Shown here in pieces: positions 22,789 through 31,494 of a stretch of 64,000 bases of DNA (the first letter of the stretch is position 1; every line of letters begins with the position of its first letter). Under the pieces are notes generated by a model. That model saw only the letters and a program-made list of their open reading frames with translations. It was not told the origin of the DNA and ran no database searches. Source of the DNA: Streptomyces sp. SM11 (lineage in GTDB: Bacteria > Actinomycetota > Actinomycetes > Streptomycetales > Streptomycetaceae); contig NZ_NEUE01000138.1 in NCBI RefSeq assembly GCF_002910905.1, positions 2,208 through 66,207 on the forward strand, given 5' to 3'. Position numbers and translations under genes: made by a program.

Positions 22789-23748
22789 ATGACGCACCGT
22801 GAATCCGTGGGCCGTGGCGACCGCGTGGCCGGATCCGTGGTCGGGTCCGCCGCCGGGGACGCACTCGGAGCCCCGTTCGAGTTCGGCCCCGCCGGGGTGT
22901 TCGCCGCCCGCTTCCCGGACGGCGTCGGGACGCTGTGCGGGGGCGGCGGCTGGGATCCGGGCGAGGCGACGGACGACACGCAGATGGCCGTGCTGGTCGG
23001 GGAGTCGCTGCTGGAGCGGGGCGGCCCGGACCTGCCGGACATGTTCGACCGGTTCCGGCGGTGGGCGGCGGGCGGACCCAAGGACATCGGCCTGCAGACC
23101 GAGGACGTCCTGACCAACGGCGAACCGTGGTACCTGGCCGCGGCCCTGCACTTCCAGCTCAACGGGCGGGCCGCGGGCAACGGTTCACTGATGCGGGCGG
23201 CCACGTCGGCGGTGTACTTCGCGCACACCGGGCGCCCGGCGACGATGGAGGCGGCCCGCCGGATCGCGGCGTTGACCCACGGCGACCGGGCGGCCTGGGA
23301 GGGCACCGCGGTCCTCCACGAACTGATCCGGGTGGCGCTCACGGGCCACAACCCGCTCGCAGCCGTCCCCGGGGCGCTCGCCGAGGTGCACACGGATCAC
23401 CGGTCCCGCTGGGCGGCGGTGCTGGCACCCGACTGGCACCCGGGCCTGGCGACCGAGTTCAACGGTGCGGTGTGGCCCTGCCTGGGCACCGCGCTCTGGG
23501 CCCTGCGCACGACGGACACCTTCGAACGCGCCTTGGCGGCCGCCGTCGACGTGGGCGGGGACACCGACACGGTGGCGGCCGTGACGGGCGGCCTGGCGGG
23601 AGCGGTGTACGGCATCGAGGCAGTCCCGGACCGCTGGACCAGAACCCTGCACGTACCGCTGCCCGGCTACGGGGACCGCCGCCTGGCCACGGGGGACCTG
23701 ATCACCCTGGCCGCCCGGCTGGACGCCGAGGGCCCCCGAGCCACCTGA
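22789..23748 (+). CDS. ADP-ribosylglycohydrolase family protein
   Basis: A 319-residue enzyme of the DraG/ARH family, which removes ADP-ribose from proteins or hydrolyses ADP-ribosyl compounds. Dinuclear-metal motifs are visible: GSAAGDALGAPFEF near the N-terminus, EATDDTQMAVLV, and VGGDTDTVAAVTGGLAGAVYG near the C-terminus. These Asp/Thr residues are the expected ligands. Length is normal. It stands alone between two terminator-like regions and appears to be leaderless. The physiological substrate is not indicated by neighbours. Confidence 0.92.
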   Translation: MTHRESVGRGDRVAGSVVGSAAGDALGAPFEFGPAGVFAARFPDGVGTLCGGGGWDPGEATDDTQMAVLVGESLLERGGPDLPDMFDRFRRWAAGGPKDIGLQTEDVLTNGEPWYLAAALHFQLNGRAAGNGSLMRAATSAVYFAHTGRPATMEAARRIAALTHGDRAAWEGTAVLHELIRVALTGHNPLAAVPGALAEVHTDHRSRWAAVLAPDWHPGLATEFNGAVWPCLGTALWALRTTDTFERALAAAVDVGGDTDTVAAVTGGLAGAVYGIEAVPDRWTRTLHVPLPGYGDRRLATGDLITLAARLDAEGPRAT

Positions 23749-23763
23749 GAATTCCCTCCAGCA

Positions 23764-23777
23764 ATACCGGCCGGTAT
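23764..23777. promoter_or_regulatory. Perfect 14-base palindrome before the SPW gene
   Basis: ATACCGGCCGGTAT is followed by an AT-rich stretch (TATACACATAAG) that could form a promoter. It lies about 100 bases before the SPW-repeat gene and is a candidate operator. Confidence 0.45.
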
Positions 23778-23878
23778 ATACACATAAGCGCCAGATAAGA
23801 GCACTATGGAGGAAAGGGCGCCCGCCGCATCCAGCCGCACGGTGACGGGGCCCGCAGGAACGAAGGAGACGAAATCTC

Positions 23879-24316
23879 ATGAGCAACGTCTCACACGCGA
23901 GGAGCGACATATCGGGCCACCCCGATGCCTCCGAGATGCGTGCGCGGTACGACCGCGTGATGGGCGGTCGTGATGTGGCGCTGGTGGACGCGCCGGTGTT
24001 CCTCGTCGGCCTCTACTGCGCCGTTTCCCCGTGGGTGCTCCACTTCACGGCCAGCCAGCCGGCCCTGGTGACACACAACCTGGTGATGGGTATCGCCATC
24101 GCGGTACTGGCCCTCGGCTTCACCGTGATGCCCGAGCGCATGGCAGGCCTGAGCTGGGCGCTCTGCGCCATCGGTGCGTGGATGATCGTGTCGACCTGGG
24201 TGGTGGGCAGCAGCCCCGACACCGGGATCGTGATCAACAACATCATCGTCGGCGGACTGGTGTTCCTGCTGGGCATGGTCTGCGCGGGAGCCGCGGCCAA
24301 GAGCCGCAGCACCTGA
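23879..24316 (+). CDS. SPW-repeat membrane protein
   Basis: A 145-residue membrane protein with four hydrophobic helices. The SPW motif is visible as LYCAVSPWVLHF in the first helix, with a degenerate second copy (ALCAIGAWMIVSTWV) in the third. The N-terminal 40 residues are hydrophilic and include EMRARYDRVMGGRD, also typical of the family. AAGGAG precedes ATG 23879. These proteins are common in actinobacteria and have no established function. Confidence 0.88.
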   Translation: MSNVSHARSDISGHPDASEMRARYDRVMGGRDVALVDAPVFLVGLYCAVSPWVLHFTASQPALVTHNLVMGIAIAVLALGFTVMPERMAGLSWALCAIGAWMIVSTWVVGSSPDTGIVINNIIVGGLVFLLGMVCAGAAAKSRST

Positions 24317-24360
24317 CCACGACGCACAGCCGCGACCCCCGAAAAGCCCCGCCCCTCCCC

Positions 24361-24480
24361 AACCCTCCGGAGGCCGTTCCCCAGCCCATCCGGCGTTCGA
24401 GGAGCGGGGTCCGGGGCGGAGCCCCGGTTTCGGGAAGAGTGGGGTCTCCCCCGCTCGAACGAAGTCGAGAGCTTGGGGAC
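24361..24480. repeat. Streptomyces-type intergenic repeat with two hairpins
   Basis: This 120-base stretch looks like a repeat scattered between genes in many Streptomyces chromosomes: a CCCAGCCCATCCGGCGTTCG core, a perfect hairpin CCGGGGC-GGA-GCCCCGG at 24411-24427, and a second imperfect hairpin around CCCCGCTCGAACGAAGTCGAG at 24447-24479. It separates the SPW gene from helY and may also end both convergent transcripts. Recognition is from memory. Confidence 0.6.
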
Positions 24481-24547
24481 GGGCAGGGGAACAAGCCCGC
24501 CGCAGGCGCCAGGGCACAGCCCCACCCCGCCACGGTCCACCGCCCGG

Positions 24548-27388
24548 TCACCCCACCGAGCTGTACGCCACCACTCCCCGCAACACCGCGTCCACGGCCT
24601 TACGCGCGTTCTTCGCCACGCCGGAGGCACCCGTCCCCGTATCCCGAGGAGCCGCCGCGGCCACCTGCCCCAGCACATCGATCACCTGCTTGCACCACCG
24701 TACGAAGTCCCCCGCTGGCATCTCCGCCTCGCGCAGCACCTCGTCCAGCGTCCGGCCGGAGGCCCACATGTAGACCGCCCAGGCGAAGCCGAGATCGGGC
24801 TCGCGCTGCCCGACCCCCTCCGCCTGGTTGATCTTGAAGTCCTCCTCCAGGGCATCCAGCCGCCCCCAGATCCGCACCATCTCGCCCATGGCGAGCTTCG
24901 CGGGACCGGACGGCAGTTTGGGCGCGACCGCGTCATCGGCCTGCCGCGCCTCGTACACCAGCGCCGAGACACACGCGGCGAGTTCTGCGGGGTTGAGCCC
25001 CTCCCACACGCCCTCCCGCAGGCATTCACTGGCGAGCAGATCCAGCTCCCCGTACAGCCGGGCCAGCCGCCGCCCGTTCGCGGTGACCTCGTTGCCCCGG
25101 AGGTAGTCCAGCTCGGTGAGGAGCGCGACGATCCGGTCGAAGGTCCGGGCGATCGTGTTCGTCCGCCCCTCGATCCGCTTCTCCAGCTGCCAGGTGTCCC
25201 GCTGAAGCCGGTGGTAGCGCTCGGCCCACCGCGCGTGGTCCTCCCGCTCGTCGCACCCGTGGCACGGGTGGGCGCGCAGCTCGGTCCGCAGCCGGCCGAT
25301 CTCGCGGTCGTCGGCGGCCGGCGCCCGCCCCTTGCGGTGCCGGTCGGGCACGATGTGTCCGGCCTTGGTCCGCAGCGCGGAGGCCAGATCGCGCCGGGAC
25401 TGCGGCGAGCGCGGGTTGAACGACTTCGGGACCCGCATCCGGTCCAGCGCCTCCACGGGCACCGGGAAGTCCATCGAGGCCAGCCGCTTGACCTGCCGTT
25501 CGGCGGTCAGCACCAGCGGACGGGGCCCGTCGTGGTGGTCGAATCCGCGGTGGCCGTTGGCCCGCCCGGCAGGCAGACCGGGATCCAACACGAGTGCCAG
25601 ACCCGCGAACTTCCCGGTGGGCACATGGATGACGTCCCCCGGCTTCAGCTTCTCCAGTGAGGAGGCCGCCGCCGCCCGGCGCTGCGCCGCGCCCTGCTTG
25701 GCCAGCTCCGTCTCGCGGTCCTTGAGGTCGCGCCGCAGCCGCGCGTACTCCTCGAAGTCGCCGAGGTGGCAGGTCATGCCCTCCTGGTAGCCCTCCAGGC
25801 CCTCCTCGTTGCGCTGGACCTGCCGGGAGATCCCGACGACGGACTTGTCCGCCTGGAACTGGGCGAACGAGGTCTCCAGCAGCTCCCGCGAGCGGTGCCG
25901 CCCGAACTGCTGCACAAGGTTGACCGCCATGTTGTACGAGGGGCGGAAGCTGGAGCGCAGCGGATACGTGCGCGTCCCGGCGAGGCCGGCCAGCGCCGTC
26001 GGGTCCATGCCGCGCTGCCACAGGACCACCGCATGGCCCTCGACATCGATGCCGCGGCGTCCTGCCCGGCCGGTGAGCTGGGTGTACTCGCCGGGGGTGA
26101 TGTCGGCGTGCTGCTCGCCGTTCCACTTGACGAGCTTCTCCAGCACCACGGAGCGCGCGGGCATGTTGATGCCGAGCGCCAGGGTCTCGGTCGCGAAGAC
26201 CGCCTTCACCAGACCTCGCACGAACAGCTCCTCGACGACCTCCTTGAAGGTCGGGAGCATGCCCGCGTGGTGCGCGGCGATGCCGCGCTCCAGGCCTTCG
26301 AGCCACTCGTAGTAGCCCAGGACGTGCAGGTCCTCGCCGGGGATGGACGCGGTCCGCTCCTCGACGATCTCCCGGACCAGCCGTCGCTTGTCCTCGTCAT
26401 TGAGCCGGAGTCCGGCGTACAGGCACTGCTGGACGGCGGCCTCGCAGCCGGCCCTGCTGAAGATGAAGGTGATGGCGGGCAGCAGGCCCTCGTTGTCCAG
26501 CCGGTCGATGACCTCGGGCCTGCCGGGCGTCCAGATCCGGCCGCGCTGACGCCTCTCGCGCTCACGGTCGGCCTCGCGCACCATCTTGCCCCGGCGGCGG
26601 TCACGCGGGTTGTAGACGTTCTGGCTCTCCTGCCGGGCGAGCCGGACCAGGTCCGGGTTGACCTCACGCCGTCCGGCGCCGCGCCCCCCGTGGTCGGTCG
26701 CCTCCTCGAAGAGGTCGTACATCTTGCGGCCGGCCATCACGTGCTGCCAGAGCGGCACCGGGCGGTGCTCGGAGACGATCACCTCGGTGTCGCCGCGCAC
26801 GGTGTCCAGCCAGTCGCCGAACTCCTCCGCGTTGGAGACGGTCGCCGACAGGGAGACCAGCGTCACCGACTCCGGGAGGTGAATGATCACTTCCTCCCAC
26901 ACCGCGCCCCGGAAGCGGTCGGAGAGGTAGTGCACCTCGTCCATGACCACGTAGCCGAGGCCGGAGAGCGACTGGGAGCCCGCGTACAGCATGTTCCGCA
27001 GGACCTCGGTGGTCATCACGACCACCGGCGCCTCGGAGTTGACGCTGTTGTCGCCGGTCAGCAGGCCGACCTTGTCCGCGCCGTACCGCTTGACCAGATC
27101 GGCGAACTTCTGGTTGGAGAGCGCCTTGATCGGTGTGGTGTAGAAGCACTTGCGGCCCTGCTCCAGGGCCAGATGCACGGCGAACTCGCCGACGATCGTC
27201 TTGCCCGACCCGGTGGGGGCCGCGACCAGCACCCCCTTGCCCGCCTCCAGTGCCCGGCAGGCCTCGATCTGGAACGGGTCGAGCCCGAACTCGTACATCT
27301 CTCGGAAGGGCCCGAGGGCCGTCGCCATCTCGGCCGCACGGACCTGAGAAGCCTGGTATCGCTCAGCTGGTGAGAGGTCCTCTGTCAT
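24548..27388 (-). CDS. helY: DEVH-box SKI2-like helicase HelY
   Basis: A 946-residue superfamily-2 helicase. Walker A APTGSGKT lies near residue 57, the DEVH box (VVMDEVHYLS) near 150, and SLSATVSN and LTGRAGRRG mark motifs III and VI. A long insertion and the C-terminal DSHCT-type domain follow. It resembles the Ski2/Mtr4 RNA helicases and mycobacterial HelY; RNA or DNA unwinding is expected in the cytosol. ATG 27388 is the family start. A GTG 11 codons upstream (27421) is also possible, with TATTTA about 14 bases before it. It is downstream of dagK-like and tat genes on the same strand, a conserved neighbourhood in actinobacteria. Confidence 0.93.
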   Translation of the reverse strand: MTEDLSPAERYQASQVRAAEMATALGPFREMYEFGLDPFQIEACRALEAGKGVLVAAPTGSGKTIVGEFAVHLALEQGRKCFYTTPIKALSNQKFADLVKRYGADKVGLLTGDNSVNSEAPVVVMTTEVLRNMLYAGSQSLSGLGYVVMDEVHYLSDRFRGAVWEEVIIHLPESVTLVSLSATVSNAEEFGDWLDTVRGDTEVIVSEHRPVPLWQHVMAGRKMYDLFEEATDHGGRGAGRREVNPDLVRLARQESQNVYNPRDRRRGKMVREADRERERRQRGRIWTPGRPEVIDRLDNEGLLPAITFIFSRAGCEAAVQQCLYAGLRLNDEDKRRLVREIVEERTASIPGEDLHVLGYYEWLEGLERGIAAHHAGMLPTFKEVVEELFVRGLVKAVFATETLALGINMPARSVVLEKLVKWNGEQHADITPGEYTQLTGRAGRRGIDVEGHAVVLWQRGMDPTALAGLAGTRTYPLRSSFRPSYNMAVNLVQQFGRHRSRELLETSFAQFQADKSVVGISRQVQRNEEGLEGYQEGMTCHLGDFEEYARLRRDLKDRETELAKQGAAQRRAAAASSLEKLKPGDVIHVPTGKFAGLALVLDPGLPAGRANGHRGFDHHDGPRPLVLTAERQVKRLASMDFPVPVEALDRMRVPKSFNPRSPQSRRDLASALRTKAGHIVPDRHRKGRAPAADDREIGRLRTELRAHPCHGCDEREDHARWAERYHRLQRDTWQLEKRIEGRTNTIARTFDRIVALLTELDYLRGNEVTANGRRLARLYGELDLLASECLREGVWEGLNPAELAACVSALVYEARQADDAVAPKLPSGPAKLAMGEMVRIWGRLDALEEDFKINQAEGVGQREPDLGFAWAVYMWASGRTLDEVLREAEMPAGDFVRWCKQVIDVLGQVAAAAPRDTGTGASGVAKNARKAVDAVLRGVVAYSSVG

Positions 27389-27481
27389 CTTGCGTACGAG
27401 CCTACCCGTCGCCTCCGACACTCGGCGCGACCTTTAAATACCCTTGGCCCTTCCCCCGCTCGACGCCGGCTCAGCGACCCG

Positions 27482-28375
27482 TCAGCGCTCGGTGAGCACC
27501 CGCACGGCACCCGGTACACAGGTGGCGGTGAGCGGGAGCGCGCCCAGCGGTTCACCGTCCGCGTACGCCGTGACCCCGGCCGCCGCCAGCTCGATCGAGG
27601 AGACCCGGTGCACGGTGACGGCGGGGTGGCCCAGGTGCGTGCCCCGGTAGACCTTCGGGAAGACCTTGAGGAGCGTGGTGCGGGTGCACTCCCCCACCAC
27701 GGTCACGTCGAAGAGCCCGTCGTCCATCTCCGCGTCGGCACAGATCCGCATGCCCCCGCCGTACGTGGTTCCGTTTCCCACCGCGATGAGCGTGGCCTCG
27801 ATCTCGCGGACCTCTCCCCCGTCGAGCCGGATCCGGTACGGGATCGGCTCGAAGGCGGCCAGTTCGGCGAGGATCGCGAGGTCGTACTTGAACCGTCCGC
27901 CGACGAAGCGCATCCGGTTGCCCCGGTCGTTGACCCGGGAGTCGAACCCGGAGGCGAGGACGGAGCCGAACCAGCGGTCACCGACCCGTCCCAGGTCGAC
28001 GTCGCGGTGGCCGCCCTCCTTGAGCGCCCGAGCGGCCAGCCGTCCGGCGGCGGCCGGGTCGCGGATCGGCAGGCCCAGCGCGCGGGCGAAGTCGTTGCCG
28101 GTGCCGACGGCGACGACCCCGAGCGGGGTGGCGGTCCCGGCGACGGCCTGGAGGGCGAGGGACATCAGCCCGTCCCCGCCCACGGCTATCAACGCCCCGG
28201 TCCCCGCCGCGACGGCCTCGCGGGCCCGGCGCAGGGCGTCGTCGGCATCCTCGCCCAGCACCGTACGGACGGAGAATCCGGCGCCCCGCAAAGCGGAAGC
28301 GGCCGGCTGCGCGGCGTGCGCGCCCCGGCCGCGTCCTGCGGTGGGATTGACGAAGAGGGTGATCTCGCTGGTCAC
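27482..28375 (-). CDS. Diacylglycerol/sphingosine-kinase-like lipid kinase
   Basis: A 297-residue DagK-family kinase. The N-terminal FVNPTAGRGRG, the catalytic-loop AVGGDGLMSLAL and the VVAVGTGNDFARALG segment are diagnostic of the diacylglycerol-kinase catalytic domain. The C-terminal half has CDAD-like ADAEMDDGLFDV and YADGEPLG, also typical. It would phosphorylate diacylglycerol or another lipid alcohol at the membrane. The GTG start is 8 bases after a TAGGGT -10-like hexamer, suggesting a very short or absent leader. It sits between tatC and helY, all on the minus strand. Confidence 0.9.
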   Translation of the reverse strand: MTSEITLFVNPTAGRGRGAHAAQPAASALRGAGFSVRTVLGEDADDALRRAREAVAAGTGALIAVGGDGLMSLALQAVAGTATPLGVVAVGTGNDFARALGLPIRDPAAAGRLAARALKEGGHRDVDLGRVGDRWFGSVLASGFDSRVNDRGNRMRFVGGRFKYDLAILAELAAFEPIPYRIRLDGGEVREIEATLIAVGNGTTYGGGMRICADAEMDDGLFDVTVVGECTRTTLLKVFPKVYRGTHLGHPAVTVHRVSSIELAAAGVTAYADGEPLGALPLTATCVPGAVRVLTER

Positions 28376-28394
28376 CCTTCCGGACCCTACAAGG

Positions 28395-29360
28395 TCAGGT
28401 AACGTCGTCGTAACCGTTCAGCCGGTGCGATCCGGGACCGTCCGCCTCGCCGGACGCCTGCCCCGGAAGTGCGGGGCGCGAACCGGAGTCCCGTTCGACG
28501 CTCCCGACGGGTTCGGGTGTCAGATCGAGATCCGATGCCTCGTCGTCGCTGAGCTCGGCGTCGGGATTGCCGCGGTTGCGCCGCTTGTCGTTCAGCAGGG
28601 AGAAACCGACGGCGATGAAGTAGAGGACAGCGAGCGGGCCGGCGAGGAGCAGCATGGAGATGGGTTCGCCGCCGGGGGTGGCGATGGCCGCGAAGGCGGT
28701 GAGGCCCACGATCATCCCGCGCCACCAGCCGAGCATCCGCTTGCCGGAGACGACACCGGTCATGTTGAGCGCGATGAGCAGCAGCGGCAGTTCGAAGGCG
28801 ATGCCGAAGACGATCACCATACGGACCAGCAGATCCAGATAGCTGTCGAGCTCGATCTGGTTCTGCACGTTCTCGGGGCTGAACCCGAGCATGATCTCGG
28901 CGGTCTGCGGCAGGATCGCGTACGCGAGGTAGCCGCCGGAGACGAAGAGGGGCGCGCCCACGATGGCGAAGGCGTAGGCGTAGCGCTTCTCACCCTTGTG
29001 CAGCCCGGGGGCCACGAAGGCCCACAGCTGGTACAGCCAGACCGGGGTGGCCAGCAGGACGCCGGACATCAGGGCGACCTTGAGGGCGTTGGTGAACGGC
29101 GCCAGCAGGGTGTTGGTCTTCAGCAGCGCGCAGGGCTTGCCGTTGACGGCGACGACCACGCCGTCCTTGCACCCGACGGATTCGAGAAGGGGGCGCAGAA
29201 GGAATTCGTAGATCTCCTTCTGGAAGAACGCTGCCGCGATCGTCACCACGACGATCGCCAGCACGGCCTTCAGCAGCCGGTTTCGCAGCTCACGCAGGTG
29301 ATCGAGGAGAGGCATCCGCCCCTCGTCGTCCTTCTCCTGCTTGCGGGCAGACTTGAGCAA
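28395..29360 (-). CDS. tatC: Sec-independent translocase subunit TatC
   Basis: A 321-residue TatC with six transmembrane helices and the cytoplasmic N-terminal signature EGRMPLLDHLRELRNRL that recognises twin-arginine signal peptides. The FSPENVQNQIELDSYL periplasmic loop and the later FGIAFELPLLL helix with its buried Glu are typical. The C-terminal tail is about 70 hydrophilic residues, longer than in E. coli but usual in Streptomyces. The start is TTG, supported by GAGGGAAG just upstream and by the family N-terminus LKSARKQEKD. It lies 49 bases downstream of tatA. Confidence 0.95.
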   Translation of the reverse strand: MLKSARKQEKDDEGRMPLLDHLRELRNRLLKAVLAIVVVTIAAAFFQKEIYEFLLRPLLESVGCKDGVVVAVNGKPCALLKTNTLLAPFTNALKVALMSGVLLATPVWLYQLWAFVAPGLHKGEKRYAYAFAIVGAPLFVSGGYLAYAILPQTAEIMLGFSPENVQNQIELDSYLDLLVRMVIVFGIAFELPLLLIALNMTGVVSGKRMLGWWRGMIVGLTAFAAIATPGGEPISMLLLAGPLAVLYFIAVGFSLLNDKRRNRGNPDAELSDDEASDLDLTPEPVGSVERDSGSRPALPGQASGEADGPGSHRLNGYDDVT

Positions 29361-29409
29361 CCCACTTCCCTCGTCTCGTGCGGCGGCTGTCGGCGGAGCG
29401 CGTCAGCTG

Positions 29410-29706
29410 TCAGCTCTGGGTGGTGGGCTTGGCCTCGCTGACCGGGCGGGAGCTGGTGACGTCTCCCGGAGCGGCCTGGATGGTGCGCGCGGTGGTGGAC
29501 TGGGGAGGCGTCGGGTCCTCGACGGTCTCCGTCGTGGGCGTCGCGGCCGCGGTGTCGTCCTTCTTCATCGCCTTGGCCTCGCTCTTGAGGATACGGGCCG
29601 ACTTGCCGAGCGAGCGCGCCATGTCAGGAAGCTTCTTGGCACCGAAGAGCAGCAGGATGACAGCGATGATCAGAACGATCTCGAGGGGCTTCAGATTGCC
29701 GATCAT
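29410..29706 (-). CDS. tatA: Twin-arginine translocase subunit TatA
   Basis: A 98-residue TatA: a single membrane helix ([20 protein letters not shown]), the conserved FGAKKLP hinge, an amphipathic helix ([18 protein letters not shown]) and a Thr/Pro-rich tail. TatA oligomers form the passage for folded proteins recruited by TatC. ATG 29706 is chosen because [10 protein letters not shown] is the family start and AGAAGGAAG lies upstream. It is in an operon with tatC, as in other actinobacteria. Confidence 0.95.
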   Translation of the reverse strand: MIGNLKPLEIVLIIAVILLLFGAKKLPDMARSLGKSARILKSEAKAMKKDDTAAATPTTETVEDPTPPQSTTARTIQAAPGDVTSSRPVSEAKPTTQS

Positions 29707-29923
29707 GTGCGACTTCCTTCTCACTGAGGCGGCTGGAGGGTGGGCTCGCTACCCGTTCGACCGGGCATACGTCCGATCGTTGCGCTTGGCAGCGATCGTA
29801 ACCCGCGGGAGTAAACGCGAGGCAATGCCCGCGCGTACTCCGGCTTGCGGCCCGCACCTCCCTGCCTGGGCCGACCCATGCAGCGTACCCCCCGGTGCTG
29901 TCGAACATCAGGCCCCGGAACCG

Positions 29924-30121
29924 TTATCGCAGGCCGTCACCGGTGGCCGCGAGGCGGGTCCCGGCCCGTTCCAGGTCCTCCGACGCCCGGTTGATCCGCT
30001 CGGTGGTGACCGTGACCTGCCGGCCCAGACGCTGGGCCTCGATGAAGACCTTGACGCCGAGCACACCGAGCACGGCGATGCCCAGGAATCCGAGGGCGAT
30101 GGCGAGCATGGGCCAGAACAT
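29924..30121 (-). CDS. Small single-helix membrane protein
   Basis: A 65-residue protein: one N-terminal transmembrane helix (MLAIALGFLGIAVLGVLGVKVF) followed by a charged helical tail with heptad-like leucines (RLGRQVTVTTERINRASEDLERAG). Genes of this kind recur between pafC and tatA in Streptomyces but have no known function. The tail could form a coiled coil. ATG 30121 is chosen because it opens the hydrophobic helix; the longer frame upstream is Arg-rich and non-natural. Confidence 0.65.
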   Translation of the reverse strand: MFWPMLAIALGFLGIAVLGVLGVKVFIEAQRLGRQVTVTTERINRASEDLERAGTRLAATGDGLR

Positions 30122-30189
30122 ACGGCGGGTGCCTCTTCCTACGGGCTTCCAGTTCCTACGGGCTTCCAGCGAGCGCTGTGATCGGGGCG

Positions 30190-30501
30190 CTACAGGGCGG
30201 TGTGCAGGCGCAGAGTCCGTACGCCGCCGCCGGTGAGCAGTTCGATGATGCGCTCCCCGGCGGGCTTGCGGACCGAGGCGCAGCACTCGGGGCAGGTGAA
30301 GGTGTAGAAGGTGGTGCGGCTGGTGGCGCCGATCGCCAGACGCAGTGCCGCGGCGGCCAGCTCGAAGCGCCCCCGGCAGTCGGGGCAGGCGGCCCGGAAG
30401 CGCACGGCGGCGGGTACCGGCACGGGGACGGGACCGGGACCGGGCAGGGGCGCGGGGCGGATCCCGGTGGCGGCGGCCGGAAACAGGGTCGTCCGGTTCA
30501 T
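30190..30501 (-). CDS. Zinc-ribbon protein, unknown function
   Basis: A 103-residue protein with a Pro/Val-rich N-terminal third and two CxxC knuckles (CPDC near residue 39 and CPEC near 71) that should bind one zinc ion. The region between is amphipathic (GRFELAAAALRLAIGA). It sits 22 bases downstream of pafC on the same strand, so it is probably in the pafBC transcript. The motif arrangement resembles small rubredoxin-like regulatory or adaptor proteins, but no family name is secure. Confidence 0.7.
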   Translation of the reverse strand: MNRTTLFPAAATGIRPAPLPGPGPVPVPVPAAVRFRAACPDCRGRFELAAAALRLAIGATSRTTFYTFTCPECCASVRKPAGERIIELLTGGGVRTLRLHTAL

Positions 30502-30523
30502 CGTGTTCTCCCCTCCCCGGGCC

Positions 30524-31480
30524 TCAGACCGCGTCCTCGTAGGCGGCGAGCGCCTCGCGGGCAGCCGTGCGGGCGCTGTCCGCGAGCTCCGGCGGGGTGA
30601 CGATGCGGCCGTCGCCGCCGAGGCGCAGGGCGAGCCGGCGCAGCGAGGCCGGGTCCGGGGTGCGCAGGGTGATCCGCAGACCGCCGTCGGGGAGTTCCTC
30701 GGCGGAGTCGTGCGGGTAGTACTCGGCGACCCAGCGGCCGCCGGTGCCGACCTCGATCACGACTTCCGGGTCCTCGACGGCGGGCTGGACCAGCCCCGCG
30801 GACAGATCGCGCAGCTCCAGCTCGGGCGGGGCGGCGGGAGCATCGAGGAGGCGGATCTCGGCGACCCGGTCCAGCCGGAAGGTCCGGCGGGCCTCGGAGA
30901 GCCGGCACCAGCCCTCCATGTAGGTGTGTCCGACGGCGAAGAGCCGGATCGGGTCGACCTCGCGCTCGGTGAGTTCGTCGCGGGCCGGCGAGTAGTAGCG
31001 CAGCCAGAGCCGGCGGCGTTCGGAGATGGCCCGGTCGACGTCGGCGAAGACGCCGCCCTCGGCCTCGAAGGTCACCGAGAGCCGGGAGCTGGCCGCCCCG
31101 GACTCGCCGGCGGCCGTCTCCAGCTTGGCGGTCGCTCGGACGAGGGCGAGCCGGTCGCTCTCGCGCAGGCCGGGCAGGGTGGCGACGGCGCGGGCGGCGA
31201 CGAGCAGCGCGGTGGCCTCGTCGGCGGCGAGCCGGAGCGGCTCGGCGACGTCGTCCGGGTTGTGCCACCAGATGCGGTCGCCGTCGGTGTCGATGTCGAG
31301 GAGGTCGCCGCCGCGGAAGCTGGTGCCGCACATGGGCAGGACGTCGAGGTCCGAGATCAGCTCGTCCTCGGTGATCCCGAAGGCCCGTGCCACGTCCTGG
31401 ACGTGGGCGCCGGGGCGCTCCCGCAGATACGTCACGAGGGACAGCATCCGGCGGGTCTGGTCGATCGCGTTCGTGGCCAT
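30524..31480 (-). CDS. pafC: WYL-domain transcription activator PafC
   Basis: A 318-residue PafC. The N-terminal winged HTH (RMLSLVTYLRERPGAHVQDVARAFG) is followed by a WYL domain (about residues 140-230, RRLWLRYYSPARDE, FAVGHTYMEGWCRLSEARRTFRLDRV) and a C-terminal WCX domain. PafB and PafC act together in mycobacteria as activators of the RecA-independent DNA-damage response, binding RecA-NDp promoters. ATG 31480 is chosen because it precedes the HTH; 14 bases separate it from pafB. A RecA-NDp-like promoter is present elsewhere in this window, upstream of a RecB-family gene. Confidence 0.93.
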   Translation of the reverse strand: MATNAIDQTRRMLSLVTYLRERPGAHVQDVARAFGITEDELISDLDVLPMCGTSFRGGDLLDIDTDGDRIWWHNPDDVAEPLRLAADEATALLVAARAVATLPGLRESDRLALVRATAKLETAAGESGAASSRLSVTFEAEGGVFADVDRAISERRRLWLRYYSPARDELTEREVDPIRLFAVGHTYMEGWCRLSEARRTFRLDRVAEIRLLDAPAAPPELELRDLSAGLVQPAVEDPEVVIEVGTGGRWVAEYYPHDSAEELPDGGLRITLRTPDPASLRRLALRLGGDGRIVTPPELADSARTAAREALAAYEDAV

Positions 31481-31494
31481 CGTTTCCCTAGTCC

